DNA from: CAIYPG01 sp903864555
GTDB taxonomy: Bacteria; Pseudomonadota; Gammaproteobacteria; Burkholderiales; SG8-39
DNA: 64,000 bases
Direction: 5' to 3'
Assembly: GCA_947474715.1 (NCBI GenBank)
Contig: CANJJT010000002.1
Location: 62,001 to 126,000 of the forward strand
The notes beneath the pieces are model-generated. The model was not told the DNA's origin, did no database searches, and saw only the letters and a list, made by a program, of their open reading frames with translations. Every line of letters starts with the position of its first letter. The stretch's first letter is position 1. Shown piece after piece: positions 42,009 to 51,377 of the stretch. The translations under genes were made by a program, and so were the position numbers.

Positions 42009-42995
42009 TTACTGCGCCAGCATGCGCGCCGTTTCCAGCAACCCGACATCGAGGCCCTTGGTGCGGCCGGCGACGTCCGCCAGTGGCGTGGTGCGGATCT
42101 CGCCGGCGCGCAGGCCGACCAGCACGCCGTGGATACCCTGGGCCAGTTGACCCACCGCCGCCACACCCAATCGCGTCGCCAGGATGCGATCGGTTGCCGT
42201 GGGGACGCCGCCGCGCACCACATGGCCCAGGCGCGTGATGCGCAGTTCGAAGCCGATCTCGTCGCCATGATCGACAAAGTGGCGCAGGATGGTCTCGGCG
42301 CCGTTCTTCACGCCCTCGGCCACCACCACCAGCGCATGATTCTTGCCGCGCGTCCAGGCAGCCTGCAGACGCACCGCCACTTCATGTGGCTGGATTTCCT
42401 GCTCGGGAATGACGATCACCTCGGCGCCACCGGCAAGGCCCGCCATCAGTGCAATGTAGCCGCAGTGCCGGCCCATGGTCTCCACCAGGAAGGCGCGGTG
42501 CAGCGACGCGCCGGTGGTACGCAGCCGGTCCATCGCTTCCAGGGTGACGCTCACGGCCGTGTCCACGCCGATGGTGACATCGGTGCCTTCCAGGTCGTTA
42601 TCGATGGTGGACGGCACGCCCACCACCGGAAAGCCGGCCAGCGCCAGGCTTTGCGAGCCGGTCTGCGAACCATTGCCGCCAATCACGAACAGCGCGTCGA
42701 TGCCGCGCCGGCGCAGGTTGGCCAGCGCCGTGGTTCGGCCGGCCTCGGTCTGGAAGGCCTTGCTGCGCGCGCTGCCCAGCACGGTGCCACCACACTGGAT
42801 GATGCCGCCCACGGCACGCGCGCTCAAGGGTTCGATCTGGTCGGCCAGCAGGCCGGCAAAACCGTTGCGCACGCCATGCGGTTCCCAGCCCTGGGCAATC
42901 GAGGCCCGCGCCAGCGCACGGATGGCGGCATTCATGCCCGGCGCATCGCCACCGCTGGTGAGTATGGCTGTCTTTCGTATCGTGGTCGGGTTCAT
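42009..42995 (-). CDS. pfkA: 6-phosphofructokinase
   Basis: Phosphorylates fructose 6-phosphate in glycolysis. About 328 aa with ILTSGGDAPGMNAAIRAL (nucleotide loop), IGGNGSQTGSQSLALAGFPV, PSTIDNDLEGTDVTIGVDTA (catalytic Asp) and VETMGRHCGYIALMAGLAGG. The usual GGDGS is GGNGS here, so Asn replaces the Asp that helps bind Mg; this occurs in some relatives as far as I recall, so the phosphate donor (ATP or PPi) should not be assumed. The start is uncertain: 42995 (MNPTTIRKTAIL) is chosen, and in-frame ATGs lie at 43007 and 43019. GC-rich context like its neighbours. Confidence 0.88.
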   Translation of the reverse strand: MNPTTIRKTAILTSGGDAPGMNAAIRALARASIAQGWEPHGVRNGFAGLLADQIEPLSARAVGGIIQCGGTVLGSARSKAFQTEAGRTTALANLRRRGIDALFVIGGNGSQTGSQSLALAGFPVVGVPSTIDNDLEGTDVTIGVDTAVSVTLEAMDRLRTTGASLHRAFLVETMGRHCGYIALMAGLAGGAEVIVIPEQEIQPHEVAVRLQAAWTRGKNHALVVVAEGVKNGAETILRHFVDHGDEIGFELRITRLGHVVRGGVPTATDRILATRLGVAAVGQLAQGIHGVLVGLRAGEIRTTPLADVAGRTKGLDVGLLETARMLAQ

Positions 42996-43161
42996 ACCTG
43001 CGGTCATCCTTGGCTTCATCGTCGCTGCAAACCGGGAAATTCATCATAACGCATGGCCCCGCCGCGCCGGCTGCACGGGGATACCCCTCAGCAAGGACCA
43101 CGTCACGCAATGGACCCTGCATCCACCGTGCACGCAAGGCTGACCTTGCCAGATGACCGCT

Positions 43162-43190
43162 TTGCAAGGGCGGGAGGCATTGCATACAAT
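43162..43190 (+). promoter_or_regulatory. Sigma-70-like promoter candidate
   Basis: TTGCAA, 17 bp, TACAAT. It lies about 330 bp before the enoyl-CoA hydratase gene in a gene-free stretch (43020-43523) that shows no other clear feature. It is the best promoter match for the hydratase-CaiB operon or for an unrecognised small gene or RNA. Confidence 0.4.
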
Positions 43191-43523
43191 CCCCTCACCA
43201 TATAAAGCCGGGTCCGGACCTTTCCGGATCGCCATGGCAGACAAGACGGCCTCCGCGCAGCAGGAAGGCCGCCAGCGACCACCAGAGGGAACCAGCATGA
43301 AGCGGCCAGCCGCCCATTGCCATCATCATCGTCTTTGCGGCCCTGTTGCAGCCACCCGGGTTGAAGTCCCCCGGGGCACCGCCATGGCCGGCGCCAGCCC
43401 CCACGCAATGGATGCGGGCCGCCCATGCACCCGCCCCCTTTCGCACCACCCTGCACTGCTGCCGCACGCAGCAGGCTGAACATTTGAGCAACCCGCCGGC
43501 AAACCGGCACACAGGAGAGAGAA

Positions 43524-44318
43524 ATGGCCCAGGAAGAAACCGGCGTTCGCGTCGAGATCAAGAACTACATCGCCGTGGTGACCTTCGACCGCCCGCCGGT
43601 CAATGCCACCTCGCGCCCCATGGTGCTGGCCACGCAGCAGGCCTTCGACAGCTTCAACAACAACCCGGATGTGCGGGTGGCCATCCTCACCGGACACGGC
43701 AAGGCCTTCTGCGCCGGCGCCGACATCAAGGCACGCTCTTCCAGCCTGGAGAGCGGCGCCGCGCTGCAGCCAGGCGCGCAGTCGGCGCACTCGCGCGCCG
43801 GCCGTGAAGGCTTCAACTGCATCCTCGACTGTGACGTGCCGGTGATCGCCGCACTCAATGGCCCGGCCATCGGCGCGGGTCTGGCCTTTCTCACCTCCTG
43901 CGACTACATCATCGCCGCCGAGACGGCCTTCGTGGCGCTGGGCGAGATCAATGTCGGCCTGATGGGCGGCGGGCGCCACGCGCAGCGGATGTTCGGCACC
44001 TACACGGCGCGCCGCATGATGTACACCGGCGATCGCATCTCGGCCCAGGAGATGTACCGCCGCGGCCTGGTCGAGAAGGTGGTGCCGGCCGACAAGCTGA
44101 TGGAAGAAGCCATGGCCATGGCCGCCACCGTGGCCGAGAAGAGCCCGATCGCCATCAAGCTTGCCAAGCGCGCCATGAACACGGTCGAGGATATGACCCT
44201 CAAGGACGGCTACCGCTTCGAGCAGCAGCTCACCGCGGACCTGTCGCACACCGAAGACGCGAAGGAAGCCGCCGCCGCCTTCGTGCAAAAGCGCAAAGCC
44301 AACTTCAAGGGCCGCTGA
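43524..44318 (+). CDS. Enoyl-CoA hydratase/isomerase-family (crotonase) protein (2)
   Basis: 264 aa. The first oxyanion-hole segment is GKAFCAGADIKARS (about 65-78) and the second is NGPAIGAGLAFLTSCDYI (about 112-129). The first catalytic Glu position is Leu (GAGLA) while the second Glu remains in FVALGEINVGLMGGG, so classic hydration may not be its reaction. AGGAGAGAG precedes the ATG. It is directly followed (1 bp between stop and start) by the CaiB/BaiF gene, so the two are cotranscribed and probably act on the same CoA thioester. Confidence 0.9.
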   Translation: MAQEETGVRVEIKNYIAVVTFDRPPVNATSRPMVLATQQAFDSFNNNPDVRVAILTGHGKAFCAGADIKARSSSLESGAALQPGAQSAHSRAGREGFNCILDCDVPVIAALNGPAIGAGLAFLTSCDYIIAAETAFVALGEINVGLMGGGRHAQRMFGTYTARRMMYTGDRISAQEMYRRGLVEKVVPADKLMEEAMAMAATVAEKSPIAIKLAKRAMNTVEDMTLKDGYRFEQQLTADLSHTEDAKEAAAAFVQKRKANFKGR

Positions 44319-44319
44319 G

Positions 44320-45771
44320 ATGGCCCGGACGCAGGCGGCGCGCAAGCCGGTCGGAAAACCCAAGGCCAAACCAGCCCCGGTGAAGAAGGCCGGGCCGGTG
44401 AAGCCGGCCGGCCAGGCCGGCGCACGTGCCACGGCCGCGGCAGGCAAGCCTGTTCGCAAGCTCGTCCGCAAGACTGTCCGCAAAGCCACCGCGTCGCCGG
44501 CGCCCCGGAAGAAAGCCGCCGCCAAGCCAGGCGCCCGCCGTGGCGGCGACCGCCTGCCCCTGTCGGGCATCCGCGTGCTCGATCTCTCACGCGTGCTGGC
44601 CGGCCCCTGGGCCGGGCAGAACCTGGCCGACCTCGGCGCCGAGGTCATCAAGGTGGAGCGCCCGGGCACCGGCGACGACACGCGCATGTGGGGCCCGCCC
44701 TTCCTCAAGGACGAGCAGGGCAATGTCACGAAGGAAGCCGCCTACTTCCTCGGCATCAACCGCTCCAAGCGCTCCATCACCATCGACATCGGTAAACCCG
44801 AGGGCCAGGACCTGGTGCGGCAACTGGCGGCCAAGGCCGATGTCATCCTGGAGAACTACAAGGTCGGCACGCTCAAGCGCTACCGGCTGGACTACGCCTC
44901 GCTGCGCAAGCTCAACCCCGGCCTCATCTACTGCTCCATCACCGGCTTCGGCCAGAGCGGCCCCTACAGCGAACGTCCGGCCTACGACTTCCTCATCCAG
45001 GCCATGAGCGGCCTGATGAGCATCACCGGCGAGCGCGCCGACAAGCCCGGCGGCGGGCCGATGAAGGTGGGCATCCCCATCGCCGACCTGATGACCGGCC
45101 TGTATGCCGACATCGCCATCCTGGGGGCCCTCGCCTGGCGGGCGAAATCCGGCAAGGGCCAGCACATCGACCTCGCCCTGCTGGATGTGCAGATCGCCGT
45201 CATGACCGGGCGCAACCTCGGCTACTTCGTCACCGGCCAGTCGCCGAAAGCCAATGGCAACGAGCATCCCAACATCGTGCCGCAGACGGTCTACCCGGCG
45301 CGTGACGGCCATCTCATCGTGGTGGTGGGCAACGACGGGCAGTTCGTGAAGTTCTGCGAGGCACTGGACATGGCCGACATGGCGCGCGACCCGCGCTTTG
45401 CCACCAACCCGCAGCGCGTCATCAACCGCGAGGACCTCAACGCCGCCATCGTTGCGCGCCTGGCGCTGGGCGACTGCGCCCACTGGGTGGCGAAGTTCGA
45501 GGCGGCCGGCGTGCCCTGCGGCCCGATCAACACCGTGGCCCAGGTGTTCGACGACCCGCAGGTCATCCATCGCGGCATGAAGATCCACATGCAGCACCCG
45601 CTGGCGGGCCGGGTGCCGCTGGTGGCCAATCCGATCAAATACTCCGAGACACCCATCCGCTATCGCAGTGCACCGCCGCTGCTGGGACAGCACACCGGTG
45701 ACATCCTGAAAAAGGAACTGGGCCTCAGCACCGCGCGGATCGCGGCACTGAAAAAATCAGGCGCCATCTGA
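44320..45771 (+). CDS. CaiB/BaiF CoA-transferase with histone H1-like N-terminal extension
   Basis: 483 aa. Residues about 82-483 form a normal family III CoA-transferase: LSGIRVLDLSRVLAGPWAGQ, DLGAEVIKVERPGTGDDTR, catalytic Asp223 in RPAYDFLIQAMSGLMSITG, and GIPIADLMTGLYA. Residues 1-80 are a Lys/Arg/Ala/Pro-rich disordered tail with repeated PVKK, PVRK and TVRK-like units, resembling bacterial histone H1-like domains. No in-frame ATG near the usual start exists, so the tail may be translated unless a GTG start is used. It is adjacent to crotonase (2). The tail's role is unknown. Confidence 0.88.
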   Translation: MARTQAARKPVGKPKAKPAPVKKAGPVKPAGQAGARATAAAGKPVRKLVRKTVRKATASPAPRKKAAAKPGARRGGDRLPLSGIRVLDLSRVLAGPWAGQNLADLGAEVIKVERPGTGDDTRMWGPPFLKDEQGNVTKEAAYFLGINRSKRSITIDIGKPEGQDLVRQLAAKADVILENYKVGTLKRYRLDYASLRKLNPGLIYCSITGFGQSGPYSERPAYDFLIQAMSGLMSITGERADKPGGGPMKVGIPIADLMTGLYADIAILGALAWRAKSGKGQHIDLALLDVQIAVMTGRNLGYFVTGQSPKANGNEHPNIVPQTVYPARDGHLIVVVGNDGQFVKFCEALDMADMARDPRFATNPQRVINREDLNAAIVARLALGDCAHWVAKFEAAGVPCGPINTVAQVFDDPQVIHRGMKIHMQHPLAGRVPLVANPIKYSETPIRYRSAPPLLGQHTGDILKKELGLSTARIAALKKSGAI

Positions 45772-45834
45772 ACCACCCCGGGTACACCCCTCGGAAACCA
45801 TGAAGCCATGAAGTCATCCCCAACGGAGGTCGCC

Positions 45835-46830
45835 ATGCCATCATCGCCGCAATATTCGCCGCAATCGCCGCTTCGCACGCTGCTGCTGGCCGCGCTGCTG
45901 CTGCAGCCCCTTGCGGCACAGGCCCAGGCGGAGGACTTCCCCGCCCGCGCCATGCGCTTCATCATCCCCTATCCGCCCGGGGGCATTACCGACACCATTG
46001 GCCGGCTGGTCGGCAACAAGCTGTCGCAGGATTTCAACCAGACCATCATCATCGACAACCGTCCCGGCGCCGGCGGCAACATCGGTGCGCAGATCGCCGC
46101 CAAGGCCTCGCCCGACGGCCACACCCTGTTCATGGGTTTTCCCGGCACCCATGGCATCAACGTGCACATGTACAAGGACATGGGCTACGACCCGATCAAG
46201 GACTTCCAGCCCATCACCCTGCTGATCAAGTCGCCCATGGTGCTGCTCATCCATGCCTCGGTGCCGGCCAACAACCTGCAGGAACTGATTGCCCATGCCA
46301 AGGCCAACCCGGGCAAGCTCAACTTCGGCTCCTCCGGCACCGGCGGCGCTTCGCATTTCGCGCTGGTGAGCTTCCAGCTGGCCGCCGGCGTGGACATCAC
46401 CCACGTCCCCTACAAGGGCACGGCCGGTGTCGAAACCGACGTCATGGCCGGGCGCCTCTCCGGCCACTTCGGTTCGGAGATCAGCTCCATGGGCGGGGTG
46501 AAGACCGGGGTGAAGAAGCCCATCGCCGTCACCAGCCAGAAACGGCTGAAGAACTGGCCCGCCATTCCTGCGCTGGCCGAAACCTTTTCAGGCTTCGAGT
46601 ATGGCACCTGGCTGGGCGTGCTCACGCCCGCAGGCGTGCCTGCGGCGCGGGTGGACAAGCTCAACCGCGGCCTGAGGAAGGCCATGGAGGATGCCGACGT
46701 TCAGAAGCGCTTTGCCGAGAACGGCGTGGAGGCCGCCGGCGGCACACCAGCCGAGTTCGCCGCCTTCATTGCCTCGGAGACGAAGAAGTTCGCGCAGATC
46801 GTCAAGGTCTCGGGCGCCAAGCCGGAATAG
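45835..46830 (+). CDS. Bug/TctC-type substrate-binding protein (6)
   Basis: 331 aa with a signal peptide of about 1-31 (LLLAALLLQPLAAQAQA). Motifs are RFIIPYPPGGITDTIGRLVG, RPGAGGNIGAQIAAKASPDG, TGGASHFALVSFQLAAGV, HVPYKGTAGVETDVMAGRLS and GTPAEFAAFIASE. GGAGG precedes the ATG at 45835. It follows the CaiB gene by 63 bp and precedes an amidohydrolase by 60 bp on the same strand, so a crotonase-CaiB-Bug-amidohydrolase operon is likely: uptake or sensing followed by activation and hydrolysis of one compound (inference). Confidence 0.93.
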   Translation: MPSSPQYSPQSPLRTLLLAALLLQPLAAQAQAEDFPARAMRFIIPYPPGGITDTIGRLVGNKLSQDFNQTIIIDNRPGAGGNIGAQIAAKASPDGHTLFMGFPGTHGINVHMYKDMGYDPIKDFQPITLLIKSPMVLLIHASVPANNLQELIAHAKANPGKLNFGSSGTGGASHFALVSFQLAAGVDITHVPYKGTAGVETDVMAGRLSGHFGSEISSMGGVKTGVKKPIAVTSQKRLKNWPAIPALAETFSGFEYGTWLGVLTPAGVPAARVDKLNRGLRKAMEDADVQKRFAENGVEAAGGTPAEFAAFIASETKKFAQIVKVSGAKPE

Positions 46831-46890
46831 GCTAACCGCGGGCATCCTACACACCACACACACCATTCAGACAACAACGAGGAATCCGCA

Positions 46891-48399
46891 ATGAGCATGA
46901 CCGAAGGCGCGAAGATACGCAGCCAGCTGAACCACCCCATCATCGACGGCGACGGCCACTGGGTCGAAACCATCCCGGTGCACCTGGATTACATCCGGCA
47001 GGTGGCGGGACCCGACATGGCCAAGCGCTACGCTGCCTACTGCTCCTCACACCCGCGCTGGTACCAGGCGAGCGACGAGGAACGCCGCAACAAGCGCATG
47101 CGCCGCGCCACCTGGTGGCTCACCCCCACCCACACCGAAGACCGCGCCGCCATCATGATGCCCAAGCTGCTGCGCCAGCGCATGGACAACCTGGGCATCG
47201 ACTTTGCGGTGATGTACACCTCGATCGGCCTGAACCTGCACCGTATCCAGTCCGAGGACATGCGCAAGGCCGTGGGCCGCGCCTACAACATCATGGCGCG
47301 CGACTGGTTCGCCGAGCACATGGACCGCTTCGCGCCCGCGGCCGTGGTCACCGCCATCACGCCTGACGAGGCGGTGGAGGAAATCCGCTTCATCCGCCAG
47401 GAGCTGGGTCTCAAGGTCATCATGATGGCGGGTGCCTTCCCGCGCGTGATCCCGGCCCACGCCGACAAGCTGGCCACCGCTGCGGCCGGCGACTTCCGCA
47501 TGAAGCCCAACGAGCTGCCCTACTACATCGAGGCGCTGGGCTTGGACAACCAGTACGACTACGACCCGGTGTGGAAGACCTGCACCGAGCTGGGCGTGGC
47601 GGTGTCCGCGCATGGTGGCAGCCGTGACTGGGTGGACCGCATGTCCTGGACCAATGACGTGTACAACCACATCGACCACTTCGCTAACGCCAACCACACC
47701 TTTGCCAAGGCGGTGTTCCTGGGCGGGGTGGTGAAGCGTTTCCCCAACCTGAACTTCGCCTTCCTCGAAGGCGGCATGGGCTGGGCGGCCTCACTCTGCT
47801 GCGACCTGCAGGGCCACTGGGAAAAACGCAACTGGCCGTCCATGCAGGAGAACCTGCGCCCCACCAACCTCGACCAGGCGCGCATGCGCCAGCTGATGGA
47901 ACAGTACGGCGGGCCGCGCATGCGCGAACACATCGACGAGATCTTCGCCAGCTTCGAATGGAGCAAGGTGGGCGCCACCGTGGAAGACCTCACCGCGCGC
48001 GAGAAGGAACACTACGACGACTTCGGCCACGTCGGCCCCTTCGCCAACAAGCGCGAAGTGCGCGAACTGTTCGCCCGCAACTTCCACTTCGGCTGCGAGG
48101 CCGACGACCCCACCACCATGTTCGCCTTCGACCCGCGCATGAAGGTACGCCTGAAGGCGGTGTTCAGCTCCGACATCGGCCACTGGGACGTGCCGCACAT
48201 CGACGAGGTGGTGCCCGAAGTGCACGAGGCGCTGGAGAAAGGCATCCTCACGCAGCAGGACTTCCGCGACTTCACCTTCTCGCACGTCGTGAACCTGCAT
48301 GGGGGCATGAACCCGGATTTCTTCAAAGGCACGGTGGTTGAGGAAGCGGCCGGAGCGGAGCTCGCGCGCCTGAAGGGCTTGCGGGCGAAGGCGGCCTGA
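46891..48399 (+). CDS. Amidohydrolase (TIM-barrel, decarboxylase/hydrolase type) (1)
   Basis: 502 aa, longer than average for the ACMSD-like amidohydrolase group. The N-terminus has IIDGDGHWVE (where D-x-H replaces the usual H-x-H), then LGIDFAVMYTSIGL, LKVIMMAGAFPRV, AVSAHGGSRDW with a metal-type His, FAFLEGGMGWAASLCCD and VFSSDIGHWDVP near the C-terminus. Metal-dependent hydrolysis or decarboxylation is expected; the substrate is unknown. It is the last gene of the likely operon from 43524 and is followed by a strong terminator. Confidence 0.88.
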   Translation: MSMTEGAKIRSQLNHPIIDGDGHWVETIPVHLDYIRQVAGPDMAKRYAAYCSSHPRWYQASDEERRNKRMRRATWWLTPTHTEDRAAIMMPKLLRQRMDNLGIDFAVMYTSIGLNLHRIQSEDMRKAVGRAYNIMARDWFAEHMDRFAPAAVVTAITPDEAVEEIRFIRQELGLKVIMMAGAFPRVIPAHADKLATAAAGDFRMKPNELPYYIEALGLDNQYDYDPVWKTCTELGVAVSAHGGSRDWVDRMSWTNDVYNHIDHFANANHTFAKAVFLGGVVKRFPNLNFAFLEGGMGWAASLCCDLQGHWEKRNWPSMQENLRPTNLDQARMRQLMEQYGGPRMREHIDEIFASFEWSKVGATVEDLTAREKEHYDDFGHVGPFANKREVRELFARNFHFGCEADDPTTMFAFDPRMKVRLKAVFSSDIGHWDVPHIDEVVPEVHEALEKGILTQQDFRDFTFSHVVNLHGGMNPDFFKGTVVEEAAGAELARLKGLRAKAA

Positions 48400-48425
48400 G
48401 CAGGCAGGCGCCTCGGCATACCGGA

Positions 48426-48458
48426 CGGGGGCGAGCCAGGGCTCGCCCCCGTTTTTTT
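48426..48458 (+). terminator. Rho-independent terminator of the 43.5-48.4 kb operon
   Basis: CGGGGGCGAGC-CAGG-GCTCGCCCCCG followed by TTTTTTT, 26 bp after the amidohydrolase stop. Its distal end is only a few bases from the convergent Bug(7) stop. Confidence 0.92.
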
Positions 48459-48464
48459 GTCTGG

Positions 48465-49499
48465 CTATTCGATGACCAGACCGATCTGTTTCACCAGTTT
48501 CGAATAGGTCTCGAATTCAGCCTGGTATGCCCTGGCCCCGTCCTCAGGCGAGCTGGCGATGATGTTGTAGCCATTGGCGGAGACCTTGGCGGCCAGGTCC
48601 GGTGAGCGCAGCGCCTTGACGATGGCTGCGTTGAGCTGGTTCACCAGCGCGGTCGGAGTGGCCGAGGGAACCAGGTAGTAATTCCGGGTGGCCGCACCGT
48701 TGACGCCCAGGGTTTCACGCATGGTGGGGATGTCCGGCAGGCTGTCCCAGCGTCCCGAGGAGCTCACCGCCAGCGGGCGCACCTTGCCTGACTTGATGTG
48801 CGGGCGAATGGTGTTGTCGACAAAGGCAAAGTCGACCTGCTCGCCCAGCAGCGCGGTCGCCGCCTCGGAGGTGCCCTTGTAGGGAACATGCACCCCCTTG
48901 GCCTGCGCGGCCAGCAGGACCATTTCAGCATTCAGGTGCTGGGTGCCGCCCAGGCCGGTCGAGCCGAAGGTGAGCTGCCTGGGGGATTTGCGTGCAATTT
49001 CCAGCAGGTCCTTGATGGAACGTGCCTCCGAGGAGGCTGGAACGGCCAGGATGCTGGGCACCTCGGTCAGCCAGGACACCAGGGTCAGGGTCTTCAGGAT
49101 ATCCAGGGGATATTCCTTCAGGCTGGCGGCCGCGGTGAGCATGGAGGAATAGGTGCTGAGGATGGTGTAGCCATCCGGCGCGGCCCTGGCGACGATGCCT
49201 GCGGAGATGGCAAAAGCGCCGCCGGGCCGGTTCTCGACCAGCACCGGCTGCCCCCAGAATTCCGACAGCTTGCCGGCCATCAGGCGGGTCTGCGTCTCGG
49301 CGCCGCCGCCGGGCGCATACGGAATGACCAGCCGCACCGGCTTGACGGGAAAGGTCTGCGCGCTGGCACTGGCCGGAAACACCGCTGGCAGGGCCAGGGG
49401 CATCATCAGGCCCAGCAGGCATGCGCGCCACCGGCCCCGTCGCCCCGTACCGACTTTTTCACTGAAACGCTGCAAGGCTTTGTGCCTGAACTGTGTCAT
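48465..49499 (-). CDS. Bug/TctC-type substrate-binding protein (7)
   Basis: 344 aa. It has a long basic N-terminus (MTQFRHKALQRFSEKVGTGR) before the hydrophobic signal core (CLLGLMMPLALPAVFPASAS). Motifs are RLVIPYAPGGGAETQTRLMA, RPGGAFAISAGIVARAAPDG, GGTQHLNAEMVLLAAQAKGV, HVPYKGTSEAATALLGEQVD. AGGAG precedes the ATG. It is downstream of the hydantoinase A/B pair on the same strand (121 bp) and probably belongs to that operon. Confidence 0.92.
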   Translation of the reverse strand: MTQFRHKALQRFSEKVGTGRRGRWRACLLGLMMPLALPAVFPASASAQTFPVKPVRLVIPYAPGGGAETQTRLMAGKLSEFWGQPVLVENRPGGAFAISAGIVARAAPDGYTILSTYSSMLTAAASLKEYPLDILKTLTLVSWLTEVPSILAVPASSEARSIKDLLEIARKSPRQLTFGSTGLGGTQHLNAEMVLLAAQAKGVHVPYKGTSEAATALLGEQVDFAFVDNTIRPHIKSGKVRPLAVSSSGRWDSLPDIPTMRETLGVNGAATRNYYLVPSATPTALVNQLNAAIVKALRSPDLAAKVSANGYNIIASSPEDGARAYQAEFETYSKLVKQIGLVIE

Positions 49500-49619
49500 T
49501 GCGACCGCTCCTGTTGGTTGACCACGACCGGCGACTCTTGCCGCGCGCCTGGCTAAAGCGAACCTTCCTTGCCGCCATCCGGAACTGGGGATGACGGCCC
49601 TGCCTGCCCTACCCTGCCC

Positions 49620-51377
49620 TTATCGGCCGGCGCTTTGGCCAAGCGGCTGCAACTGCTCGTCGAACGCCACGCCGTAGTCACGCGCCGCGCCTTCGCGCGA
49701 AACATAGCCACGCTGCACATCGGCCACCAGGCTGTCCAGGGCACGCTCCTGCGGTGGGCCATAACCGCCGCCGCCACCGGTGTGGATGGTGACGCGATCG
49801 CCAGCCTGCAGCGCGCTGGTGTCCTTGAGGACCTCACTGGTGCTGCCATCGGTTTTGGTGACAAAGGCTGCGCCGCCCTTGGCCGGGCCGCCGCCATTGA
49901 TGCCCCAGGGCGGACAGGCGGTGCGGTCAGTGAGGATGGCAAACTCGCATGGCCCGAGCACCTTGTACTTCTTGGTCATGCCCAGGCCGCCGCGGAATTT
50001 GCCGGCGCCGCCGGAATCGGTGCGCAGGCGCATCTCCTCCAGCAACAGGGGAAATTCCGCCTCCTGCGCCTCGATGGGAATCAGGCGCGTGTCGCCGTGG
50101 CACATGGTGCGGAACGGCCCCGGACCATCGCCGTCGGAGAGCGCACCCCAGCCGCCAAAGCCACTCTCGGCGCACTGGAAAGGCGCTTTGGAGCCGGGCC
50201 GCGTGCCGCGAAAACGCACCGAGGAAAATGTCGCGTAGTGACCGCCGGCTGCGCGATGGGGATTGGCCGGCGCGAGCGCCCTGATCACCAGGTCGATCAG
50301 GGTGGGCAGCGCCAGGTTGTAGTAACTGCGTGCCGCGGCCGGACCGCAGTTCATGATGTTGCCCTCGGGCAGCACCAGCTTCAGGGGCCGGAAGGTGCCT
50401 TCGCTGGCATGGCCTTCCGGCAACACGGCGTAACGAAAGCCCAGGCGTGCCACCGACTGCCCGCCACCCGAGGCCCCGGCGTTGATGGAGCTCTGAGTTT
50501 CCTTGGGCAGGTCGGACAAATCGACGGTCATTTCCTCACCCGCGATGGTGACGGTCACCTTGAGCGGGATGGGCTTGCCGCGATGCAGGCCGTCATCATC
50601 CATGAAGGCCTCGGCCGAGTAAGTGCCATCGGGGATGGCCGCTATGGCCTTGCGCGATGCTCGCTCGGCCTGCGCCCACATGGCCTCGACGCACTGCCGG
50701 AACACCGGCAGGCCGTACTTGGCCAGGATGCCCACCACACCATCGCGCCCCATGTAGCAGGCGCCGATCTGCGCGTCGATGTCACCCATGAGTTCATCGG
50801 GTAGCCGCGAATTGGTGCGGATGATGCGCTGCACCTCGGCATTCAGGCGCCCCCCGGCGTACAGCTTCACGGTGTTGAGGAGCAGGCCTTCCTGCCAGAT
50901 GTCGGTGGCAAAGCGGCTGGTCGAACCCAGGTTGCGCCCGCCGATGTCCACCCAGTGCATGACCACCACGATAAAGGCCACCGGCCTTTTCTGGCTGGCG
51001 TCGAACACCGGCGTGTACATGGCGACGTTGTTCAGGTGCTGGCCGATGTCGTTGCTGACCACCACGTCGCCTTCCTCGAAGCCGTCGGCGCCGTAGATTT
51101 TCAGACCGTCGCGCACCGCCGCGCCCAGCACGTCGGCGATGAAGAGGGGCATGCCTGCAGTGGACTGGCACAGCAGCAGGCCTTCGCCATCGACGATGCC
51201 CACGGCGTAATCCTTGTACTCCGACACCAGCAGGCTGAAGGCGGTGCGGGTGATGTTGAGGTCCATGTGGTCGGCAATGGCCACCAGGCGGCGCTTGATC
51301 ACCTCCACGGTGACCGGATCGGCCTTGCCAGGCTGGTTGGCCGCGCGCGCGGCGCCGGAGTTAGTTTCGGCAGTCAA
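49620..51377 (-). CDS. Hydantoinase B/oxoprolinase-family protein (HyuB-like)
   Basis: 585-residue beta subunit of the ATP-dependent hydantoinase/acetophenone carboxylase/oxoprolinase group. Typical parts are PVTVEVIKRRLVAIADHMDL at the start, NDIGQHLNNVAMYTPVF, FIVVVMHWVDIGGRNLGS, GAGKFRGGLGMTKKY, and the C-terminal GDRVTIHTGGGGGYGPP. Its start overlaps the end of the A-subunit gene by 17 bp, so the two are translationally coupled and form a complex. The ring-amide or ketone substrate is unknown. Confidence 0.94.
   Translation of the reverse strand: MTAETNSGAARAANQPGKADPVTVEVIKRRLVAIADHMDLNITRTAFSLLVSEYKDYAVGIVDGEGLLLCQSTAGMPLFIADVLGAAVRDGLKIYGADGFEEGDVVVSNDIGQHLNNVAMYTPVFDASQKRPVAFIVVVMHWVDIGGRNLGSTSRFATDIWQEGLLLNTVKLYAGGRLNAEVQRIIRTNSRLPDELMGDIDAQIGACYMGRDGVVGILAKYGLPVFRQCVEAMWAQAERASRKAIAAIPDGTYSAEAFMDDDGLHRGKPIPLKVTVTIAGEEMTVDLSDLPKETQSSINAGASGGGQSVARLGFRYAVLPEGHASEGTFRPLKLVLPEGNIMNCGPAAARSYYNLALPTLIDLVIRALAPANPHRAAGGHYATFSSVRFRGTRPGSKAPFQCAESGFGGWGALSDGDGPGPFRTMCHGDTRLIPIEAQEAEFPLLLEEMRLRTDSGGAGKFRGGLGMTKKYKVLGPCEFAILTDRTACPPWGINGGGPAKGGAAFVTKTDGSTSEVLKDTSALQAGDRVTIHTGGGGGYGPPQERALDSLVADVQRGYVSREGAARDYGVAFDEQLQPLGQSAGR

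Noticed and set aside
43297..43480. Possible small exported protein (MKRPA, then in another frame IAIIIVFAALLQ)
   Set aside because: It needs a frameshift to join start and hydrophobic segment and has no recognised homologue; evidence too weak.
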